Of a stretch of DNA of 64,000 nucleotides, positions 52,221 through 62,400 are shown in pieces; positions within the stretch are counted from its first letter, which is position 1; each line of letters begins with the position of its first letter. The notes beneath the pieces were generated by a model, which was not told the DNA's origin, did no database searches, and saw only the letters and a list, made by a program, of their open reading frames with translations. The translations under genes were made by a program, and so were the position numbers. The stretch spans positions 1 through 64,000 of the forward strand of contig LVBV01000022.1 in NCBI GenBank assembly GCA_001604565.1, read 5' to 3'. This stretch comes from Puniceicoccales bacterium Verruco_01 (GTDB lineage: Bacteria > Verrucomicrobiota > Verrucomicrobiia > Opitutales > Oceanipulchritudinaceae).

Positions 52221-54230
52221 TCAACGGCTGAGGAATTTTCTTGCGGGTTTGTTTCCGGGCAGATGCCCCCCAGAATGCGCGGAAGAGGGCAGGGTGCCTC
52301 CCGGAGCGACAGCGATGCGGGTGCCGGGTTCTTTCTTGCCCTCGACGAAGCTGCTGAGATCCCGCACGACTCCGCCGAGAACCTCGCTCTGCGAGGCGAG
52401 TTCCTCCGACGCGGAGGCGGTTTCCTCGGCGTTGGCGGCGGTGCTTTGTCCGAGGGTTTCAACCTGCCGCGCGGCGTTGGCGATGCGCTCGATGCCGGTT
52501 GTCTGCTCGCGGGAGGATTCCGCCACCTGATTCACCATCGAGGAAACTCCGTCCACGCTCTTGTTCACCTGATCGAGAATTTCGTGCAGTTCGCCCGTCG
52601 CGCGCACGCCGTCGGCGGTGTGACGCTGCGCCTCGGCCACCTTGGCGGCGCTGGCCTTGGCGGCCTCGGCACTGCGCTGGGCAAGGCTGCGAACCTCCTG
52701 GGCGACGACGGCGAATCCCGCCCCCGCCTCGCCGGCGCGGGCGGCCTCCACGGCGGCATTGAGGGCGAGGATGTTCGTCTGGAAGGCGATGTCCTCGATC
52801 GTCTTGACGATCTGGGCGGTCTGGTCGGAGGATTCTTTGATCTTCTGCATGGTCTGCAACATGCCGTTCATCGCGGCGCGGCCCCGGTTGCTGGCGTCGA
52901 GGCTCGTCTTCACCCCCTGACTCGCCTTTCCGGCGCTTTCGGAATTGAGCTTCGTCATCGAGGAGAGCTCGTCGAGGGAGGACATCGTTTCCTCCAGCGA
53001 AGCCGCCTGTTCGGAGGCTCCCTGCGCGAGCTGGGTACTTGCGTTTGCCAGTTCCGACGAGGCAGCGCGCACCTGCTGGCTCGCGGCATCCAGGTCGTTC
53101 ATCGTGCCCTTCATGACGCGGACGATCCGGCGCGCCGTGGTCGAGACGGGAATCACCACCGCCACCGCCACGGCGAGCGACAGGATCAGGAAGATCCAGA
53201 CGGAACGACGCATCCCCGACTGCGCCTGTTTGTTGCGCTGTTCGGCGGCGCTTACCTTGCCATCCACCGCCTTCTGCATCTGCGGCAGTTTTTCCTCGAT
53301 GACGCCGGAAAGGTCGTCGATCGACTTGCGGGTGGCGGAAAAGAGCGTTTCCGCCCGCGCAAAGGATTCGTCGAGCGCGGCGGCGACGCCCGCGATCTCC
53401 CGCGTGATCGAGATCACCTTGCCCGCGGATTGAGTCCATTGATCAAAGGCTGTGCGGAAGGCTTTTGCATCCTCCGCGACAACCGTTCCCGCTTTGGTGG
53501 AGACCTCTGCGAGACGCTCGCGGACCTGGCCCACGTTTTCCTGATATTCCGCGGCGGCGGATTCGGCGGCGGCGGGACTGGCGGCATTCATGGCCAGAAC
53601 CACGGCAAGGCGGGCCTGGTACAGGTCCCGGTCTGCCTGAAGAGCCGTTTTCTCCGCCGAATCCATATCCTTTGAACCTGCGGCGGCCTTCTCAAGGGCC
53701 TCCTCAATACTGTTGAGATGATCCCGCATCCCGCCGAATTCCTTCTCTACTTTTGTAAAGGAATTCATTCGCAAAGTGCTTCTCTCAAAGATGGTGGCGG
53801 ATAGGGTGCTGGCATTCTCCATTTCGGCGCGCCAGAGATTGTAATTACTGCGGAAGGCGTTCACCTCGGCCCCGGTGATTCCGCCGCCCTGGATACCGCG
53901 GCCCACGCGGTCGGACACCTGATCCATGTTGTCCTTCACATCCTTGATCTGGGCTTCGAGATCCTCCCGGCTCGCGGCGCTCCGTGCCCGTATGAGGGCG
54001 ACATCGGCCTGATAGGAATCGCGGTCTGCATTCAAAAAGAGACTCAGGGAATCCGCCAGTCGGTTCATGCCCGGGTAGTCCTGCTGGATCACGGGGATGA
54101 AGTCGTCCTGAACGAGACTGTCGGAGGTTTTTGCGATCGAGACCAGTCCCTGTCTGCCGAAGAAAAACAGCAGGGCCAGTCCCGCGACACAACAGAGAAC
54201 GATGACAAGGAAGCGATGGATGAGACTCAT
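52221..54230 (-). CDS. Methyl-accepting chemotaxis protein (second)
   Basis: A 669-residue chemoreceptor with the same plan as its neighbour: membrane helix ([20 protein letters not shown]), four-helix-type sensor, second helix ([20 protein letters not shown]), HAMP-like region, and a cytoplasmic coiled coil. The tip reads [20 protein letters not shown] then [19 protein letters not shown]. It ends with a basic tail ([11 protein letters not shown]). The two receptor genes are in tandem, 244 bases apart, so they may respond to related ligands; what they sense is unknown. Confidence 0.9.
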   Translation of the reverse strand: MSLIHRFLVIVLCCVAGLALLFFFGRQGLVSIAKTSDSLVQDDFIPVIQQDYPGMNRLADSLSLFLNADRDSYQADVALIRARSAASREDLEAQIKDVKDNMDQVSDRVGRGIQGGGITGAEVNAFRSNYNLWRAEMENASTLSATIFERSTLRMNSFTKVEKEFGGMRDHLNSIEEALEKAAAGSKDMDSAEKTALQADRDLYQARLAVVLAMNAASPAAAESAAAEYQENVGQVRERLAEVSTKAGTVVAEDAKAFRTAFDQWTQSAGKVISITREIAGVAAALDESFARAETLFSATRKSIDDLSGVIEEKLPQMQKAVDGKVSAAEQRNKQAQSGMRRSVWIFLILSLAVAVAVVIPVSTTARRIVRVMKGTMNDLDAASQQVRAASSELANASTQLAQGASEQAASLEETMSSLDELSSMTKLNSESAGKASQGVKTSLDASNRGRAAMNGMLQTMQKIKESSDQTAQIVKTIEDIAFQTNILALNAAVEAARAGEAGAGFAVVAQEVRSLAQRSAEAAKASAAKVAEAQRHTADGVRATGELHEILDQVNKSVDGVSSMVNQVAESSREQTTGIERIANAARQVETLGQSTAANAEETASASEELASQSEVLGGVVRDLSSFVEGKKEPGTRIAVAPGGTLPSSAHSGGHLPGNKPARKFLSR

Positions 54231-54752
54231 GTTGGTTTGCGTTGCCGGAGGCGGAGAAAGAACGTGCTCCCGGTGCAGTGAGGTTACAGGCTGGCGCCAA
54301 TGTAACTGCGCTCCTGTTGACTCGCAAATGCCTCTGTCGATTCCTTCGGGAGGGACTTCGCGTCTGTTCCTGCCGCACCTTCCGTACCGGTGTCCGTTCG
54401 CGTCTTGGGCTCTGCGGAAAACGAAATATTGGAGAGGGGTTCCGACATTTTCCGAAGGTCCCGATTTCCAGTGTCAATTTAATGGCACAGGAAGGCCAAT
54501 AGATTGCAATGACCGATATAAGAAATACTTCATTAAACCGTACTACCCCAGCCGCGCCGCCATGACATGAAAAAACCCTGCTTTGAGGGACGCAATTGTG
54601 TGATCCGGCGCGGCATAAGTGGGGGTCGGTCGGTGATTGACAGCCTGTTAGTTTGGCTAATAAACAAACAGTTTTGCGCGGGGGTTTTGAGGCAGGGGGG
54701 ACTTTCCGCGTACGGAAAACAACTTTTCTTCTCCTCCAATTCACGACCCATC
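54231..54752. other. Intergenic region upstream of mutA
   Basis: A 522-base divergent spacer between the second chemoreceptor and mutA. It holds a candidate promoter at 54637-54663. I looked for a cobalamin riboswitch, as MutAB uses B12, and saw no B12-box. It contains no supportable gene. Confidence 0.45.
54637..54663 (+). promoter_or_regulatory. Candidate promoter of mutAB
   Basis: TTGACA at 54637-54642 and TAATAA at 54658-54663, with a 15-base spacer, shorter than the usual 17. It is 90 bases upstream of mutA. The -35 match is perfect, the -10 weak. Confidence 0.3.
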
Positions 54753-56882
54753 ATGAATCAAGACGAACGTCCGGCGGCCCTCTCCGAAGGCCCTCTCAAC
54801 ATTCTGGAAGACTTCAAGCCGCACACCTACGAAGAATGGCGCGTCGCGGCTGACGAGCTATTGAAGGGCAAGCCCTTCGACAAGGTGATGAAGTCCACCC
54901 TCATCGAGGGCATCACCCTTGAGCCGATCTACCGCCGCGAGGACATCGCGGGGCTGGATCTTGCCAGCGAGCTTCCGGGCCTTGGTTCCCGCGTGCGCGG
55001 CAACAGGACGACCGGCTACGAGGAGAATGCTTGGGCGATTTCCGAGGAAATCCCCGCCGCGACACCCGGGCAGTTCAACAAGGCGGCCCTGAACGACCTA
55101 GAGCGCGGCCAGAACGAGCTGAACATGGTCCTCGACTGCGCGACGAAGTCCGGCATCGACGCCGACAAGGCCGAGCAGCCGGGAAGCAATGGCCTCTCGA
55201 TCTCGACCCTCGCCGACCTCGAAAAGGCGCTGGAGGGCGTGCACCTGGAAATGATTTCCACCTACATTCAGGCGGGTGCCTGCGGCCTTCCTGTGGCGGC
55301 GCTTCTTCTCGCACTCGCCAAGAAGCGCGGCTTGGATATCGCCAAGCTCACGGGCTGCGTGGAGAGCGATCCCCTCCGCGTCCTTGCCGCGCGTGGCAAG
55401 CTGCCGGTGAGCCTCGCCGAGGCCTACCGCGAGATGTCCTTTGTGACGAAGTTCGCCGCCCACAAGGCGCCGAAGCTCCAGACGATCGGCGTTTCGGGCA
55501 TGCCCTACGCCAACAGCGGCGCGAGCGCGGTCGAGGAACTGGGCTATGTTCTGGCCACCGCGGCGGAATACATCCGCGAGATGGGCAAGACCGGCCTTTC
55601 CATCGACGAGGTCGCGCCCCGGATGCGCGTCACCCTGTCGCTCGGCAGCAACTTCTTCATGGAGATCGCCAAGCTCCGCGCCGCGCGCCTGACCCTCGCG
55701 AACCTCGTCGAGGCCTTCGGCGGCAGCGACGCCTCCAAGAGCATTTACATCCATGCGCGCGGGACGAAGTGGAACAAGAGCCGCCTCGACCCCTACACGA
55801 ACCTTTTGCGCTCCACGACCGAGACCTTCTCGGGCGCCATCGGCGGCGCGGACGGCATGCACACCTCCGCCTTCGACGAAACTTACGAGACACCGGACGA
55901 ATTCTCCCGCCGCATCGCCCGCAACCAGCAGATCATCATGCAGGAGGAGTGCGAGCTCACCCGCACGATCGACCCCGCCGGCGGCAGCTACTATGTGGAG
56001 TGGCTCACCGATCAGGTCGCGAAGAAGGCCTGGGAGATCTTCCAGAAGATCGAAGGCATGGGCGGCATGGCGAAGGCCCTTGAATCCGGCGCAATCGAGG
56101 ATGCCGTCGGCAAGCTCCGCGCCGACCGCTTGAAGAAGATCCAGCAGCGCCGCGACGAGGTCGTGGGCGTCAACGCCTACCCGAACGCCACGGAAAAGCT
56201 CGTGGAGGTGAAGACCCCGGACCTTGCTGCGATCAAGGCCGAGCGCAGCGCCGCCGTGGCCGCCGCGCGCAAGAGTGTGGCGATCGACCTTTCCGGCAAA
56301 TGCCCGACCTGCGTCCTTGCCGACGCCGCCCTCGCGGGCGCCTCGATCGGCGACATGGCCGCGGCCCTTCGCAAGGGTGACGCCGCTCCCGCGACGATCG
56401 CCAAGCCCCTCGCCGAGGTCCGCGCCTCCGAGCAGTATGAAAAGCTTCGCGCCGCCTCCGCCGCCTACGCCGCGAAAGAGGGCCACGCCCCGCAGATCCT
56501 GCAGGCGAACATGGGTTCTTCCCGCGCCTACCGCATCCGTGCGGACTGGACGAGCGCCTTCTTCAATGCGGCGGGCATCCAGATGCTGAACACGGTGGAC
56601 TTCAAGACCCCCGAGGAAGCCGTGAAGGCCGCCGAGACCGCGGGAGTGAAGGTGGTCGTCATCACCTCCAGTGACGAGAATTACGTCACGATGGCCGAGG
56701 CCACCGCCAAGGCCTTCAAGGCGATGGCCAACGCCCCCTACGTGCTCCTCGCGGGCACTCCCACCCCGGAGCAGGAAGCCCCGTGGAAGGCGGCGGGTGT
56801 GGACGAATACGTGAACGTCCGCGCGAACAACTATGCGCTGAACCTCAAGATGCTCCAGCTCACGGGCGCCATCGCGAAATAA
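54753..56882 (+). CDS. mutA: Methylmalonyl-CoA mutase small (beta) subunit
   Basis: A 709-residue mutase-family subunit. The N-terminal barrel part shows [21 protein letters not shown] trimmed at both ends, [40 protein letters not shown] and [22 protein letters not shown]. The C-terminal flavodoxin-like domain ([20 protein letters not shown]) lacks the DxHxxG cobalamin motif, as expected for the non-catalytic subunit of the Propionibacterium-type heterodimer. It precedes mutB by 38 bases. Both together rearrange succinyl-CoA to (R)-methylmalonyl-CoA. Confidence 0.9.
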   Translation: MNQDERPAALSEGPLNILEDFKPHTYEEWRVAADELLKGKPFDKVMKSTLIEGITLEPIYRREDIAGLDLASELPGLGSRVRGNRTTGYEENAWAISEEIPAATPGQFNKAALNDLERGQNELNMVLDCATKSGIDADKAEQPGSNGLSISTLADLEKALEGVHLEMISTYIQAGACGLPVAALLLALAKKRGLDIAKLTGCVESDPLRVLAARGKLPVSLAEAYREMSFVTKFAAHKAPKLQTIGVSGMPYANSGASAVEELGYVLATAAEYIREMGKTGLSIDEVAPRMRVTLSLGSNFFMEIAKLRAARLTLANLVEAFGGSDASKSIYIHARGTKWNKSRLDPYTNLLRSTTETFSGAIGGADGMHTSAFDETYETPDEFSRRIARNQQIIMQEECELTRTIDPAGGSYYVEWLTDQVAKKAWEIFQKIEGMGGMAKALESGAIEDAVGKLRADRLKKIQQRRDEVVGVNAYPNATEKLVEVKTPDLAAIKAERSAAVAAARKSVAIDLSGKCPTCVLADAALAGASIGDMAAALRKGDAAPATIAKPLAEVRASEQYEKLRAASAAYAAKEGHAPQILQANMGSSRAYRIRADWTSAFFNAAGIQMLNTVDFKTPEEAVKAAETAGVKVVVITSSDENYVTMAEATAKAFKAMANAPYVLLAGTPTPEQEAPWKAAGVDEYVNVRANNYALNLKMLQLTGAIAK

Positions 56883-56920
56883 CCGAAAAACGCCCAAGCG
56901 TCGAAAGGACATTTACGAAA

Positions 56921-59104
56921 ATGAACACACCGGATTTCACCAAGCTTTCCTACAAGAGCGCCTCCACCGGCAAGCAGAGCTTCGCCGAATGGAAGAAGGA
57001 CTTCGAAAAGGCCGCGGGCAAGAGCCTCGACGAGCACATCTACCAGACAATGGAGCAGATTCCCGTCAAGCCCCTCTATACCCAGGCGGACCTTGCGGGA
57101 ATGGATCACCTCGATTATCAGGCGGGCATTCCGCCGTTTTTGCGCGGCCCGTACGCGACGATGTATGTCTTCCGTCCCTGGACCGTCCGCCAGTACGCGG
57201 GCTTCTCCACGGCGGAGGAATCCAACGCCTTCTATCGCCGCAACCTCGCGGCGGGCCAGAAGGGGCTCTCGGTTGCCTTCGACCTTGCGACGCACCGCGG
57301 CTATGACAGCGACCACCCGCGCGTGGTGGGCGACGTCGGCAAGGCGGGCGTTGCGATCGACTCGATCCTCGACATGGAGATCCTCTTCAAGGGCATCCCG
57401 CTCGACAAGGTCTCCGTCTCGATGACGATGAACGGCGCGGTCCTGCCGATTCTTGCCTTCTACATCGTGGCGGCCCTGGAACAGGGCGCGAAGATGGAGG
57501 TTCTCTCCGGCACCATTCAGAACGACATTCTGAAGGAGTACATGGTGCGCAACACCTACATCTATCCGCCGACCCCCTCGATGCGCATCATCGGCGACAT
57601 CTTCGAGTTCACCTCGCAGAAGATGCCGAAGTTCAACTCGATCTCCATCTCCGGCTACCACATGCAGGAAGCCGGCGCCACGGCGGACCTCGAAATGGCC
57701 TACACCCTCGCGGACGGCCTCGAATACCTCCGCACGGGTGTCAAGGCGGGCATCGACATCGACGCCTTCGCGCCGCGCCTTTCCTTCTTCTGGGCGCAGG
57801 GAAAGAACCACTTCATGGAGGTCGCCAAGATGCGCGCCGCGCGCATCATCTGGGCGAAGCTGGTCAAGCAGTTTAACCCGAAGGACCCCAAGAGCCTCGC
57901 GCTGCGCACCCATTCGCAGACCTCCGGTTGGTCCCTCACGGAGCAGGACCCCTTCAACAACGTCGCGCGCACCTGCATCGAGGCCATGAACGCGGCCCTC
58001 GGCCACACGCAGAGCCTGCACACGAACGCCCTCGACGAAGCGATCGCCCTTCCGACGGACTTCTCCGCCCGCATCGCGCGCAACACGCAGCTCTACCTTC
58101 AGGCCGAGACCGGCATCTGCCGCGTCATCGACCCCTGGGGCGGCTCCTACTACGTGGAAGCCCTCACGGACGCCCTCCTCAAGAAGGGCTGGGAGCACAT
58201 CCAGGAGGTGGAGAAGCTGGGCGGCATGACCAAGGCCATCGAGGCCGGCATCCCGAAGCTCCGCATCGAGGAAGCCTCCGCACGCCGTCAGGCCCGCATC
58301 GACTCCGGCCTTGAGACCATCGTCGGCCTCAACAAATACCGCCTTGAGAAGGAGGCCAAGCTCGACATTCTGGACATCGACAACACCGCGGTGCGCGAAA
58401 GCCAGATCAAGCGCCTCGCCAAGCTCCGCGCCGAACGCGACAACACCGCCGTCCGGCAGGCGCTGGAAAACATCACGAAGATCGCCGCCATGGAGATCGA
58501 GGGCAACCTCCTCGACGCCGCCGTCAAGGCCGCGCAGGCCCGCGCGTCGCTCGGCGAGATTTCGGACGCCATGGAGAAGGTCTTCGGTCGCTACACCGCG
58601 CAGATCCGCTCGATCAGCGGCGTCTATGCCAAGGAATTCGGAAAGGACAAGAAAGTGGACGAGATTCACACGATGATCGCCAAATTCGAGAAGCTGGAAG
58701 GCCGCCGCCCGCGCATCCTCATCGCCAAGATGGGGCAGGACGGGCACGACCGCGGCGCCAAGGTGGTGGCCACCGGCTACGCGGATCTCGGCTTCGACGT
58801 GGATATCGGGCCGCTCTTCCAGACCCCCGAGGAGACCGCCAAGATGGCCGTGGAGAACGACGTGCACATGGTGGGCTTCAGCTCCCTTGCCGCCGGTCAC
58901 AAGACGCTTCTGCCGCAACTCATCGCCGAGCTCAAGAAGCTGGGCCGCGAGGACATCCTCGTCACCGCGGGTGGCGTCATTCCCGCGCAGGACTACGACT
59001 TCCTCTACAAGAACGGCGCCTGCGCCATCTTCGGCCCCGGCACCAAGATTCCGGACAGCGCCAAGAAGATGATGGAGCTCCTCCTGGAGCAGCGTACCAA
59101 GTAG
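56921..59104 (+). CDS. mutB: Methylmalonyl-CoA mutase large (alpha) subunit
   Basis: A 727-residue catalytic subunit. The substrate-binding barrel has [40 protein letters not shown] and [20 protein letters not shown]. The C-terminal B12 domain carries [13 protein letters not shown] with H609 as lower cobalt ligand. It uses adenosylcobalamin to interconvert succinyl-CoA and (R)-methylmalonyl-CoA. GAAAGGAC lies ahead of the start. The epimerase and the MeaB-type G-protein chaperone are not nearby. A strong terminator follows. Confidence 0.95.
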   Translation: MNTPDFTKLSYKSASTGKQSFAEWKKDFEKAAGKSLDEHIYQTMEQIPVKPLYTQADLAGMDHLDYQAGIPPFLRGPYATMYVFRPWTVRQYAGFSTAEESNAFYRRNLAAGQKGLSVAFDLATHRGYDSDHPRVVGDVGKAGVAIDSILDMEILFKGIPLDKVSVSMTMNGAVLPILAFYIVAALEQGAKMEVLSGTIQNDILKEYMVRNTYIYPPTPSMRIIGDIFEFTSQKMPKFNSISISGYHMQEAGATADLEMAYTLADGLEYLRTGVKAGIDIDAFAPRLSFFWAQGKNHFMEVAKMRAARIIWAKLVKQFNPKDPKSLALRTHSQTSGWSLTEQDPFNNVARTCIEAMNAALGHTQSLHTNALDEAIALPTDFSARIARNTQLYLQAETGICRVIDPWGGSYYVEALTDALLKKGWEHIQEVEKLGGMTKAIEAGIPKLRIEEASARRQARIDSGLETIVGLNKYRLEKEAKLDILDIDNTAVRESQIKRLAKLRAERDNTAVRQALENITKIAAMEIEGNLLDAAVKAAQARASLGEISDAMEKVFGRYTAQIRSISGVYAKEFGKDKKVDEIHTMIAKFEKLEGRRPRILIAKMGQDGHDRGAKVVATGYADLGFDVDIGPLFQTPEETAKMAVENDVHMVGFSSLAAGHKTLLPQLIAELKKLGREDILVTAGGVIPAQDYDFLYKNGACAIFGPGTKIPDSAKKMMELLLEQRTK

Positions 59105-59150
59105 AATCCCAAACTACAAACCGGCGGAACCCAAAGTCCCGCCGAAACAA

Positions 59151-59188
59151 AACGCCCGAGACGGTAGCCACTGTCGCGGGCGTTTTTT
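59151..59188 (+). terminator. Rho-independent terminator of mutAB
   Basis: AACGCCCG ... CGGGCGTT with GAC/GTC pairing inside, followed by T6G. It lies 47 bases after the mutB stop. Confidence 0.85.
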
Positions 59189-59297
59189 GTTTCAGGAGCG
59201 CGGAGACGAAGCTGTCATACGTTTCGAAATCTGGCGTAATTTTTCTTGCGTTATTCAAAAACGGCGCTCAATGATAATGCTTGTGATGATCGCATAT

Positions 59298-59308
59298 CCC
59301 CCCCCCCC
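59298..59308. repeat. C11 homopolymer at the 5' end of the M4 protease gene
   Basis: Eleven consecutive C. The ATG-containing frame upstream (ATG 59271, 59286) is out of register with the protease frame downstream by one base. With ten C (or thirteen) the frames join and yield a leader of the form MIAYPPPRSFRTLACC...LVFAP, which looks like a signal peptide. This is the layout of a slipped-strand phase-variable gene, here in the off state. Confidence 0.7.
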
Positions 59309-59349
59309 GTTCTTTTCGCACTCTCGCCTGTTGTCTGATCGCGCAACTG

Positions 59350-61008
59350 GTGTTTGCGCCACTTTCGTATTCGGGCACTCTTCGGCTCATCGCTTACCCC
59401 GGTAACGCAGACTATTCAGGCATCGAAACCTCGCCGGAGCTGCAGGAAGCTCTTGCCGAATCGCTTTACGGGATATCAACGATGGGTAGCAATTTGCAGC
59501 TCGACCCCGAATCGGTTACAAACGGTCTGAATGGCGACGCGCACGTGCGGTTCAGAAAGAGGGTGAACGGATATCCGGTCTTTGGGACCAATGCCATTGC
59601 CCATATCAATACGAATGGCCATTTGATGGAAGTGACTGACGATCTGTTCGGCACTTCATCTCTGCCATCCACGGCAAACATTACGATTTCGCAGGCCGTT
59701 GTCACGTGCATGACAGCGGTCAGTAATGATGGGATGACGCTTGTATCTGTGCCCAGTGCGCCTGTGTTGTGCTATTTGTATGATTCGGGTAGCCTCAGCT
59801 TTTCATGGCGTGTGCCGGTCTCTGGGAAAATCCAGGGCATTCCGACGAGCAGGGACTATTACGTGAACGCGTTGACCGGAGCCATCACCACATACATTGA
59901 CACGACCATGTCAGGGTTGCACCGATATATCTATGATGCCAATAATTTATACTCCACCGGTTCTTTGGCTCGCTCCGAAGGGCAGCCAAGTGTGGGCGTT
60001 GCGTCAGTTGACATGGCGTATGTCAATTTTGGCAAGATATACAATTACTTCTCAAGCGTCTATGGAAGGGATTCGTACGACGGCAATGGGGCTTCATTGT
60101 ATGTAACTGTGGATTATGGATTAAATTATAATAATGCATACTGGTCGTCGACTAGCAGGAGTTTTACCTTTGGTTCAGGTTATATGTGTGCCCCTTTTTC
60201 CTATGTGTATGATATTACCTGCCATGAGTTTTTTCACGCGGTCACAACCTGCACGTCGAATTTGATGTATGTGAACCAGTCCGGCGCTCTGAATGAAGCC
60301 ATGTCCGACATCTTTGCAGCCGTGCTTGAAGCGGATGATGATGGAGGAGTCGGTGTCAACACTTGGATGATGGGAGAGGAACTGGGAGTCTCAATATTGC
60401 GCAGAATGGATGATCCAAGCTCTGTGAGCTCATCATATCCCGACCATATGAGCGAGTACATAAACACGAGCGGTGATAGAGGTGGTATACATTTCAACTG
60501 CTCCATTCCAAGTCATGCATTCTACCTCCTGACTGTTGGCGGCACGCAGGCGACGGGAGACAGCAGCATCAATGTCCAGAGCGTGGGAATCCAAACCGCG
60601 GCGGACATATTCTACGATGCAAATCAGAGTTACTTCTCCGAAAACTGTTCTTTTGAAGAAGCTGCCTATGCCACAACGAGAAGCGCGATGAATATTGGTC
60701 GGCGTGAAGCTGCGGCAACTATTTCCGCGTGGTATGCCGTTGGCGTCCTCGACTCCATCTGGGGAGCCGATGGCGATGGGTGGAAGATAACGGCTCTTGG
60801 CTGGCTGGATTTTGACGCCAACGGATACGTCGCATCTTTCGATTTCGGGTGGGCTTGGTGGAGCCAGTATAATTCAGCAAACGGAGGGGTTTACATGTGG
60901 CTGTGCACCCCTGAAAAATGGGTATATACCTCTGCCGAGATGTATCCGTGGTATTATGATTACAAAACTAACGCATGGAGGGAGAACACCGATGGAACGT
61001 TCAATTAA
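59350..61008 (+). CDS. Thermolysin-like (M4) metalloprotease, secreted, phase-off in this copy
   Basis: A protein of 552 residues from the in-frame GTG at 59350. An FTP-type propeptide region (HVRFRKRVNGYPVFGTNAIA) precedes the catalytic domain with HEFFH (292-296), the Glu ligand in GALNEAMSDIF (E316, D320) and GIHFNCSIPSHAFYLL. The C-terminus (from about residue 475) is an aromatic-rich module (WLDFDANGYVASFDFGWAWW, then KWVYTSAEMYPWYYDY). The probable signal peptide is encoded upstream but is out of frame because of the C11 tract. GC is lower than that of neighbours. The next gene overlaps its end by 17 bases. Confidence 0.8.
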   Translation: MFAPLSYSGTLRLIAYPGNADYSGIETSPELQEALAESLYGISTMGSNLQLDPESVTNGLNGDAHVRFRKRVNGYPVFGTNAIAHINTNGHLMEVTDDLFGTSSLPSTANITISQAVVTCMTAVSNDGMTLVSVPSAPVLCYLYDSGSLSFSWRVPVSGKIQGIPTSRDYYVNALTGAITTYIDTTMSGLHRYIYDANNLYSTGSLARSEGQPSVGVASVDMAYVNFGKIYNYFSSVYGRDSYDGNGASLYVTVDYGLNYNNAYWSSTSRSFTFGSGYMCAPFSYVYDITCHEFFHAVTTCTSNLMYVNQSGALNEAMSDIFAAVLEADDDGGVGVNTWMMGEELGVSILRRMDDPSSVSSSYPDHMSEYINTSGDRGGIHFNCSIPSHAFYLLTVGGTQATGDSSINVQSVGIQTAADIFYDANQSYFSENCSFEEAAYATTRSAMNIGRREAAATISAWYAVGVLDSIWGADGDGWKITALGWLDFDANGYVASFDFGWAWWSQYNSANGGVYMWLCTPEKWVYTSAEMYPWYYDYKTNAWRENTDGTFN

Positions 61009-61573
61009 TGTTATTCGTGCTATTCTAGCTTTGACCCTTTGCCCGTCTTTATCTTGCGCGGAGAACTTTGTGAAATGGTCCTATGATGTCGAAGGGCCGA
61101 CAAAAACTTGGCATGCTTTGTCTGCATACCAAAATGGCAGCGAGGTCTGGTTAGTGCAAATCTCTGGTGTCATGCCGCCTACGGTATTAATGGTGTCAAA
61201 CGTACTTGACGTAGGGTGCCCATCACTTGTTGTTACTAATATAGTGTCACAATACGAGGAACTTGATCTGGCTGAAAGCGGAACCTGCCTATATACCATA
61301 CAAGACGGATATTTGGCCACCTACGACCCCGAAGCAGGCAACGGGTATATATGCCACGATAAGTTTGGCTGGTGTTATGTGGGATATTACCCGTGGGTGT
61401 GGTCATGGGATGAAAACGAATGGGTGTATTTCTACAACGCTGGACTGTCTGCGTTCGAATTGCCGGACAACACGTGGTGGGTATGGACCGAGTCAAAGGG
61501 CTGGTGCTGGATAGCCGAGCACGCCCTGCCGTGGTGCTGGAGCACGCAGTTGAATGACTGGACAACATGGTAG
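60992..61573 (+). CDS. Secreted protein with Trp/Tyr-rich C-terminal module
   Basis: A 193-residue protein. The N-terminus (MERSINVIRAILALTLCPSLSCAENF) is a signal peptide. The central part has no recognised domain. The last 75 residues are packed with Trp and Tyr (GWCYVGYYPWVWSWDENEW, WWVWTESKGWCWIAEHALPW), the same type of module as at the protease C-terminus. GGAGGGA 8 to 14 bases ahead of ATG 60992 is one of the better ribosome-binding sites in the window, and the start lies inside the protease gene, so the two are co-expressed. Function unknown; perhaps an inhibitor, partner or surface anchor. Confidence 0.7.
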   Translation: MERSINVIRAILALTLCPSLSCAENFVKWSYDVEGPTKTWHALSAYQNGSEVWLVQISGVMPPTVLMVSNVLDVGCPSLVVTNIVSQYEELDLAESGTCLYTIQDGYLATYDPEAGNGYICHDKFGWCYVGYYPWVWSWDENEWVYFYNAGLSAFELPDNTWWVWTESKGWCWIAEHALPWCWSTQLNDWTTW

Positions 61574-61661
61574 GCGGGCCGCCGGGCGCCGTCGAGTGAC
61601 GCCCCTCGTTGCGCTTGAGCGCCTCAAAGACTACCCGAGACGGGGCCTTTTCAGCAGCCTG

Positions 61662-62288
61662 TTAGAACTTCTCCATGTGGAGCAGTTCGGCTAGCGCCAG
61701 CGGACCGGGGCGCGGGTGCGCGGGTTCCGCCGCCTTGCCTACGGCGATCATCATGGCCAGAACATGGTCCTTCGGCAGGTTGACGAGCTTTGCCACCTTG
61801 GCGAAGTCGAAGCCGCGCATCGGGCAGGAGTCGAGGCCCAGCGCCTTGGCCGCCAGCATGAGGGTTTGCGCCGCCATGCCCGCCGAGAGCATCGCGTCGT
61901 CCCGCTGGGCGACCTCGTTATCCTCGTAGAAGCCGCGAATCGCCCCGGAGACGCCTTCCTGCACTTCCTTCGGCGTGTTGTACCAGTAGCGGGCGGGATC
62001 GCGCGCCCACGCCTTGAGGTCCGCCGCCACGATGAAGAGGACGGAGCATTCGCCCACCTGCGGCTGGTCGTAGGCGGCCTTTTGCAGTTCCGCCTTGAGG
62101 AACGGGTCCGTCACCGCCGCGAAGCGGTAGTGCTGGATGTTGAAGGAGGTCGGCGCCTTGCCCGCGAGGGTGGCGAGGTTCTCGATCTCGGCCTTCGTCA
62201 GTTTGAAGGAGGGATCGTAATGCTTGATGGCGCGCCGCGCCTCGATGGCGTCGAGGGCGGAAAGCTGGATTTTGGAGATTTCGCTCAT
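61662..62288 (-). CDS. Nitroreductase-family FMN oxidoreductase
   Basis: A 208-residue flavoprotein. AIEARRAIKHYDPSFKLTKA is the FMN-phosphate-binding opening of the family, followed by KAPTSFNIQHYRFAAVTD and AGMAAQTLMLAAKALGLDSC and LPKDHVLAMMIAVGKAAEP near the end. It reduces nitro compounds or quinones with NAD(P)H in the cytosol; the natural substrate is unknown. ATG 62288 was chosen as the frame upstream lies in the intergenic stretch before smc and is Arg-rich. Confidence 0.85.
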   Translation of the reverse strand: MSEISKIQLSALDAIEARRAIKHYDPSFKLTKAEIENLATLAGKAPTSFNIQHYRFAAVTDPFLKAELQKAAYDQPQVGECSVLFIVAADLKAWARDPARYWYNTPKEVQEGVSGAIRGFYEDNEVAQRDDAMLSAGMAAQTLMLAAKALGLDSCPMRGFDFAKVAKLVNLPKDHVLAMMIAVGKAAEPAHPRPGPLALAELLHMEKF

Positions 62289-62400
62289 GGTGATGAATGG
62301 GATTTGATGGAAAGGTAAGTCGTTCCGGCGGATTTTGCAGGGTGCCGGCGTCCTTTTTTCGAAGAGAGGGAACGTGGATCGGAGGAGCGCGGGAGTGCCT

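Noticed and set aside
54231-54752. Cobalamin riboswitch ahead of mutAB
   Set aside because: No B12-box-like sequence or matching stems were seen; MutAB dependence on B12 alone is not evidence.
56831-58918. Minus-strand open frame of 695 codons opposite mutB
   Set aside because: A shadow of mutB, whose own frame is fully conserved.
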